The notes beneath the pieces are model-generated. The model did not search any database and was not told the DNA's origin. It saw nothing but the letters and a program-made list of their open reading frames with translations. Shown here piece by piece: positions 58,960 through 64,000 of a stretch of DNA of 64,000 nt (its first letter is position 1; the number at the start of each line of letters is the position of its first letter). Origin of the DNA: Chiridota heheva (lineage: Eukaryota > Echinodermata > Holothuroidea > Apodida > Chiridotidae). The DNA is taken from NCBI GenBank assembly GCA_020152595.1, contig JAIGNY010002025.1:1206001-1270000 (forward strand), written 5' to 3'. Made by a program: the position numbers and the translations under genes.

Positions 58960-60560
58960 AAGGTGATGCAGGGTTATATCCTGCACAAAATAGAACATGT
59001 CATTTAAAGGTCAAAGGTCAAATAGCTAATTTAAAATGGTACATTTTGGTTGATCGCGTCTTATGGAAAAACCGTAAGTGCAATTAAGTTGCTACTTTGT
59101 GGATTGATGGAAGATGATGTAAAGTTGTATCTCTGAAAAGTTGTTACGTATCGCTTAAAGGTCAAAGGTCAAATAATAATGATACATTTTGTACTGTATT
59201 TCAATGAAAAAGCGCAATTGTTATTAAATTGATCCTTGATTGGTTGATGTCTAGTTTGTTAATTGGTGGGTTGTTGAAGGGTGATGCAAGGTTATGTCCC
59301 ACACATAATGGGATATGTCATTTGAAGGTCAACGGTCAGAGGTCAAATAATTGATTTAAAAATGGTAAATTTTGTGCTGCACTTTCTGGGATATCTGTGG
59401 TGATATTGGGTTTGTACTTGATGGGTTGATAAAAGGTAATGTACAGTAGGGTTATGTTTTTTTAGAAAATGTGACAGGTCATATCAAGGTCAGAGGTCAA
59501 ATAGTTCAATATAAATGGTACATTTTGGCCAGTCGCGTGTTATGGAAAAATCGTGAGTGCAATTGGATTATTACTTTGTGAGTTGATGAACAACGATGAT
59601 GTAAAGTTTTCTCAGAAATGATGTGACTTGTCACTTCAAGGTCAAAGGTCAGAGATCAAATAATAATGGTTAATTTTGTGCTGAATTTTGCTGGAAAAAC
59701 GTTGTAGCTATTTTATTGATCCTTGATGGGCTGGTGTCCAGTTGTTACGTGGTGGGTTGGTTGGAGGGTGATGCAAGATTATGTCTCACACATAACAAGG
59801 TCAGAGGTCAAATAGTTCAATTTAAATGATACATTTTGGCCAGTCGCGTGTTATGGAAAAAACGTAAGTGCAATTGGATTATTACTTTGTGAGTTGATGA
59901 ACAACGATGATGTAAAGTTTTCTCAGAAATGATGTCTTGTCACTTCAAGGTCAAAGGTCAGAGATCAAATAATAATGGTTAATTTTGTGCTGAATTTTGC
60001 TGGAAAATCGTTGTTGCTATTTTATTGATCCTTGATGGACTGGTGTCCAGTTGTTACTTGGTGGGTTGGTTGGAGGGTGATGCAAGATTATGTCTCACAC
60101 ATAACAGGAAAGGTCATTTAAAGGTCAAAGAACAGAGGTCAAATAATTGATTTTGAAATAGCAAATGTTGTGTTGCACTTCCTGGGATAACCATAAGTGA
60201 TATTGTGTTGATGGTACTTGATGGGTTGGTGGAAGGTTATGCAGGGTATATACCGCACAAATTGGGACAGGCCATTTAAAGGTCAAAGGTTAGATAATTA
60301 ATTTAAAATGGTAAATTTGGTTGGTTGCCTGTTATGCAAATATCGCAAGTGCAATTGGGTTGTTACTTTGTGGGTTGATGGATGATGAAAGGTTGTGTCT
60401 CGGGAAAGATGTAACCTGACGCTTAAAGGTCAGAGGTCAAATCAATATTACTTGCTGGGTTTGTGGAAGGAGATGTAGTGTTGTCTCCCACATGTCATTT
60501 TAAAGGTCAAATGTCAGAGGTCAAGAAAATGATATGAAATGATCCATATCATGTCATGTT
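58960..60560. repeat. ~150-bp tandem array with DR1 motifs
   Basis: Diverged units with, in order, AAAGGTCAAAGGTCAAATAA, GGTAAATTTTGTGCTG, a TATGGAAAAACCGTAAGTGC block and TTGATGGAAGRTGATG. Perfect AGGTCA-n-AGGTCA (DR1) motifs start at 59008, 59159, 59487, 59639, 59798, 59948 and 60427, roughly every 150 bp; degraded ones are at 59336, 60123, 60280 and 60505. DR1 is the known binding layout of RXR, HNF4 and COUP-TF receptors. The repeats explain the recurrence; function is not shown. Confidence 0.8.
59486..60107. repeat. Recent 311-bp tandem duplication
   Basis: 59486-59796 and 59797-60107 are almost identical (differences such as GAAAAATCG against GAAAAAACG, and a GA indel in GATGTGACTTG). 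Each contains two units of the DR1 array. This is much closer than the other units, so the array was still expanding recently. Confidence 0.85.
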
Positions 60561-61559
60561 TCCTGGAAAAACATTTGATAATTTCACAAATTATATGTGG
60601 CAGAAGTGATAAGGTCAGCAACTCAATGGATTGTCATCTTGTTGACATGTTTTGACAAACTGTTTTACAATCAGTTATGAATAGAATGCAGGTTCACTCT
60701 CGTACAATACCCCCCTGACTCACGAACTTCCGACGTGAATGGTTTTAATCTTATGAATTATTAAAGAATCTTAAGTGTAATCACATGGCTCCCATGCAGT
60801 ATCCCTGGCTGGGCTGCAAAGTCAATTGCAAGCCTTCTAGCTTAAGTAAAATGTGATGCATATTCATGTCAGATGATAATAGTGTCAATGGAACATGATT
60901 TCGCTGCAGGCAGCAAGATCTATACTTCGAAGTGTACCTGTATTCAATAGTTGTACCGATTTATTAGTACTAGTAGCCTAGCTATTAGTCATATCCCACA
61001 GTATACTTTTTGACATACTAATGGCATGTACAGTGGGTAATTATACTTTAATTACATTGAGGTGAAGGTGTGTTGAACGTTAGGCTACCAAACTTAGGCC
61101 CATGGTCAATGGGGCGAAATTTGTCCAAGCTTACTATCTTACCATATTATGTACCTTTCTTGCTTTAATTCTTTGAAGTTGTTTTAGTGCTCAAAAAAAA
61201 AAAAATTAGAAGACCCTTTAAGCTTGTTTTGGCGAAAAAGTTTTTTCCAGTCGGACCTTCAAAGTTTCTGTCACTCGTAATTGTTTATGTTCGACGTCAT
61301 ATTACATCTATGGTTGTCGTACAGCTGATTGGCTAATAACTCATGCACATTTAAATAGATTTAACTAACAAGTAAACATTTATATCAAACTTTGACCTCA
61401 TGAATTTTCAACAAAATTTAGTTCTGCTCTTAAAGTAATGGCTGAATAGTTGTTCACAGAAGACTCACAGAAAACAGATAAATTCTACCATTTTCAAGTA
61501 AGTTTTAAACGGAAGGATTTTGTGGATATATGATAAATCTGTTGTGAACCTTAATTATT
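60561..61559. other. Stretch without recognised features
   Basis: Unique sequence. GACGTCAT and GATTGGCTAAT near 61290-61340 resemble CRE and CCAAT promoter words, but no transcription unit could be attached to them. Confidence 0.35.
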
Positions 61560-62345
61560 GGTCGTTTGTTTGGTGAGGTCTTAACGGCACCACGACAATG
61601 AGGGTCAAATTGTGCCTGAGAGGTCAGATCATTTTAGAGGTAGAAAGGAAAAAAAACAGGGGGAGAACGAGAGAAATTCAAGAACAAAAGTCAGAAAGCT
61701 GTGATCGAGAGAGGTGCATGGGTGAAACAAAAACAAGGTAGAGAGGGGGTGGAAGAGGAGAATTAAATATAGTTGTAGAGGGAAGTCTGATGAAGGAAGG
61801 AGATAATTTTATAAGGAAGATTTTTCTGGAAGAACTCAGCAATTGAGTTGAGCGGAGCGAGGGAAGCTCTGGGAAGATTGTACAGGGGGCAAGCAAGGAG
61901 AACGTGATGGATAGAGAGGATGCAGTGGCAATTGTTACAGAGGGGTTGGGGGGAACCAATAAGGAGGTGGGAGTGGGTGAGATGAGTGTGACCAATTCTA
62001 AGACGGGTAATATGAACGTTGTCGATACGAGAGAGGTTGTTGATGGTGGATTTGATCGGGATTGTGGGCTGGATGACATGGAGTTTGTTATCAATTTGGG
62101 AGTTCCATGAGGTTCGCCAGCGGTCACGAACAAGGGAAGCGATAAGCGCTTTGATGTCAGAGAGGAATTTGGGAAAACGGGTAGGGAGGAGGTTGAGGGC
62201 AAGCTTAGCGGCTGCATCAGCCCTGTCATTGCCAGGGATGCCAACATGGCTGGGTATCCAGAACCTTAAATTAAGAATATTCTCAGGGAAATTTGTGTAA
62301 AATTGAATAAAGTTAAGATAATTTGTTTTGTCTTTCGTCTCCAAT
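61560..62345 (-). mobile_element. RNase H-bearing LINE, 3' fragment
   Basis: An open frame of 193 codons (61763-62344, minus) encodes the end of an I/Jockey-group-like ORF2. LRFWIPSHVGIPGNDRADAA at about residues 26-45 is the C-terminal part of an RNase H domain, with the last catalytic aspartate in GNDRAD. TRLRIGHTHLTHSHLL (113-128) and a C-x2-C-x7-H-x4-C finger (CNNC...HVLLAC, 136-152) follow. The 3' UTR (61560-61760) ends TCGTGGTGCCGTTAAGACCT and matches fragments at 7522 and 24283. The insertion is 5'-truncated near 62345, lacking endonuclease, reverse transcriptase and most of RNase H. The frame is intact, so it is probably young. Confidence 0.85.
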
Positions 62346-62493
62346 GGTATGCATAAGAAAAAATCCTTACCTTTATGAGGTCACAGACAACAGTTAAACA
62401 ACAGCAATCACACAATGTCAACATACAGAAACGGGTTAAAGTGCACTGAATTACAGCCAAACGATGATAAATGATTCCATAACTACTAGTAGT

Positions 62494-63346
62494 TATTATA
62501 CACATCCCTCAGTACGTGTTGACATTAAGATTGCCGTACGAGGATTGTTAGAAATTAGGTACATTTCCTACATGTATGTTTTTTTAAATTCGCACATTGT
62601 AGAAAATTGATGATTGGAAAATAACTTACTTTTTAAATATCACTCAGTCTATTAAAATAATACACTTTTACAAAAACTTTTCCTAAATCTTTACCTATCA
62701 GCACCACGAAGGGATAAAGTTCTCCGACATTCATATCTTGGTCGCCATAATCTAAGTCACCGCACGTTTGTGATTAATTATTCAATGTCCGCAAACTAGT
62801 TTTAGAATGTTCCACTAATCTGCAAGTTGATTTTTCGCTGACAACATTTTTTTGGTTCATATAATTTCATTAAGTAGTTTCGGTAAAAAAAACTGTTTGG
62901 CTTTGAGAACGTTTTTTTTTTTTTGGCACTTTATTGGCGACTTTATCGCCGTTTTACCGGCAGCTTATCGGCACTTTACCGGCGTTTAAATTACCAGTGC
63001 AATTGTCAAACTGCTTGCATCAGTACTGTATTTGCGGACGTTGAATAATTAACCACAAACATGCGGTGACAAAGAAAATGGCAACCAAAATATGAAACTC
63101 AAAGAACTTTATCCCGTCGTGGTGCTAAATAGGTAAATGTTTAGAGAAGTTTTTTTTGAAAATGTGTATTATTTAGACTAGGCTAATTGAATATAAGAAT
63201 ATCCAAAAAGTTATTTTTCAATCATCAATTTTCTACAATGTGTAAATTTAAAAAAAAAAAAGGAATTGCACCTAATCTCTAACAAACCTCGTAGGCCTAC
63301 AGCAATTCCAATGTAAACCCATACTGAGGGATGTGTATAATATTAA
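62494..63346. repeat. Long inverted duplication, ~305-bp arms
   Basis: The left arm 62494-62797 and right arm 63031-63346 are inverted copies along their whole length. Shared words include ACACATCCCTCAGTA, GTAGAAAATTGATGATTG, GGGATAAAGTTCT and TTAATTATTCAA. The spacer of about 233 bp holds GGCGACTTTATCGCCG and CCGGCAG-rich sequence. Identity looks like about 80 percent, so it is not recent. Each arm, read outward, contains ATG-x-ELYP-x-VVL followed by AGGTAAA, which resembles a short first exon and splice donor. The right copy has one extra base. That coding reading is weak. Confidence 0.75.
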
Positions 63347-64000
63347 TAATTAACGTTAGCCTAACGTTTTGATTTTGAGTTAGGACCCAGCCATTTTGCC
63401 CGTAAGGTCAAAAACTTGAAGGTTTTGAGGAGATGAAAATGGGTTATGACTGTATTTTTGGACTAAGCTGATGGTCTTAATCTTATTTGTAGAAATTTTA
63501 AGTTTTTCCAGTACTTCTTTCAGTCACAAAAAAATTGTGTTGATTATTGATATACGGTATCCTACGTGCTTTTAGTACACCTAGGCCTACTGTCTTTACT
63601 GTTCTGCTCACAGTGCAACCGAAATTTTGCGTTTAACGTTAGCCTAAGTCAAAAGCCGACTTCCCAAACTTGCTTCACCTTATGATATTACATTGTATCA
63701 AAAATATACTAACCATTACTTGGTACGACATCAACAGAATTCAATTGAGATATAAACTGAATATCCTCGAGAATGATGCAGAATTTCAGCAAACGGTGTA
63801 AAAAAAAATCTTAACTTGGATCATTTTTGGGATAACAACATTCGTTCACATGTAGCCCAGGCCTGACGTCTACTGTACTGAGTTAAATAGTCCAAAAGTT
63901 GTTTACCATCCGGGAACTTTACAATCGCTGGCAAATTGGTAGGCACAGTGCCGGGAAAACTGTATGTACGCAAAATACGCATATTGTGCTCGATTGATTA
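63347..64000. other. Stretch without recognised features
   Basis: Unique AT-rich sequence to the window edge. Several AACGTTAGCCTA words occur. No exon is recognised. Confidence 0.4.

Noticed and set aside
61285-61345. Promoter with CRE and CCAAT boxes
   Set aside because: Short motifs that occur by chance at this frequency; no transcript start or exon nearby.
61678-62247. 189-codon serine/leucine-rich frame and plus-strand frames at 61904-62300
   Set aside because: Overlap the LINE RNase H frame in other frames; only the 61763-62344 frame matches a known domain.

Overview
The window looks like gene-poor, AT-rich nuclear DNA from an animal, most likely a marine invertebrate. Supporting signs are CR1/L2-like and RNase H-bearing LINE fragments, several tRNA-headed SINE families, piggyBac-, mariner- and hAT-type miniature elements, long minisatellites, and frequent TACTGTA and TAGGCCTA words. 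An echinoderm or a related deuterostome would fit, but the assignment is an inference. No host coding exon could be identified. The only protein-coding remains with recognisable homology are 5'-truncated LINE copies, all on the minus strand (4375-4925, 34803-35415, 49028-49765, 61560-62345). The window is probably intergenic or intronic.

Layout. 1-4 kb: a foldback-family dimer, SINEs on the minus strand, and a piggyBac-like MITE (TTAA-flanked) inserted in a GC-rich element with CAGACC ends. 4-6 kb: a SINE and a CR1-like LINE in opposite orientation share one AAT microsatellite, followed by a 23-bp minisatellite. 6-13 kb: several foldback elements and SINEs, then a 20-bp minisatellite and an array of about 50 copies of a 35-bp unit. 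13-17 kb: a tRNA-promoter element, a TA microsatellite, and a 1.64-kb element with GGTTCC ends (element G) carrying a nested CAGACC element. 18-22 kb: a repeat block that recurs at 29-30.6 kb, a CTGTTCC element and a POU-octamer minisatellite. 26-28.4 kb: further element G copies with a nested palindromic element, then a mariner-type MITE. 33.3 kb: a small inverted-repeat element with seven AP-1 sites. 34.8-36.8 kb: a LINE and tandem duplications. 40-42.8 kb: TA repeats and second copies of several foldbacks. 43.2-53.9 kb: a second copy of element G split by an 8.6-kb segment. 55-60.6 kb: a hairpin, 19-bp and 35/40-bp minisatellites, a G-quadruplex motif and a ~150-bp tandem array with nuclear-receptor DR1 motifs. 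61.5-63.4 kb: a LINE fragment with RNase H, then a large inverted duplication.

The most notable structure is the 8.6-kb segment at 44073-52694. It has 20-bp terminal inverted repeats (17/20 identical), is bracketed by a 7-bp direct repeat, and interrupts element G exactly where the intact copy at 15.2-17.3 kb reads straight through. With its insertions removed, the split copy is about 1.61 kb, against 1.64 kb for the intact copy. The segment shows no transposase reading frame and itself contains a LINE, a piggyBac-like MITE and other small elements, so it is an old insertion of an unrecognised, possibly non-autonomous, family.

Limits: all alignments were made by eye. Element boundaries are generally good to a few bases where terminal inverted repeats are visible and to tens of bases elsewhere. 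Class names rest on termini and target-site length only.
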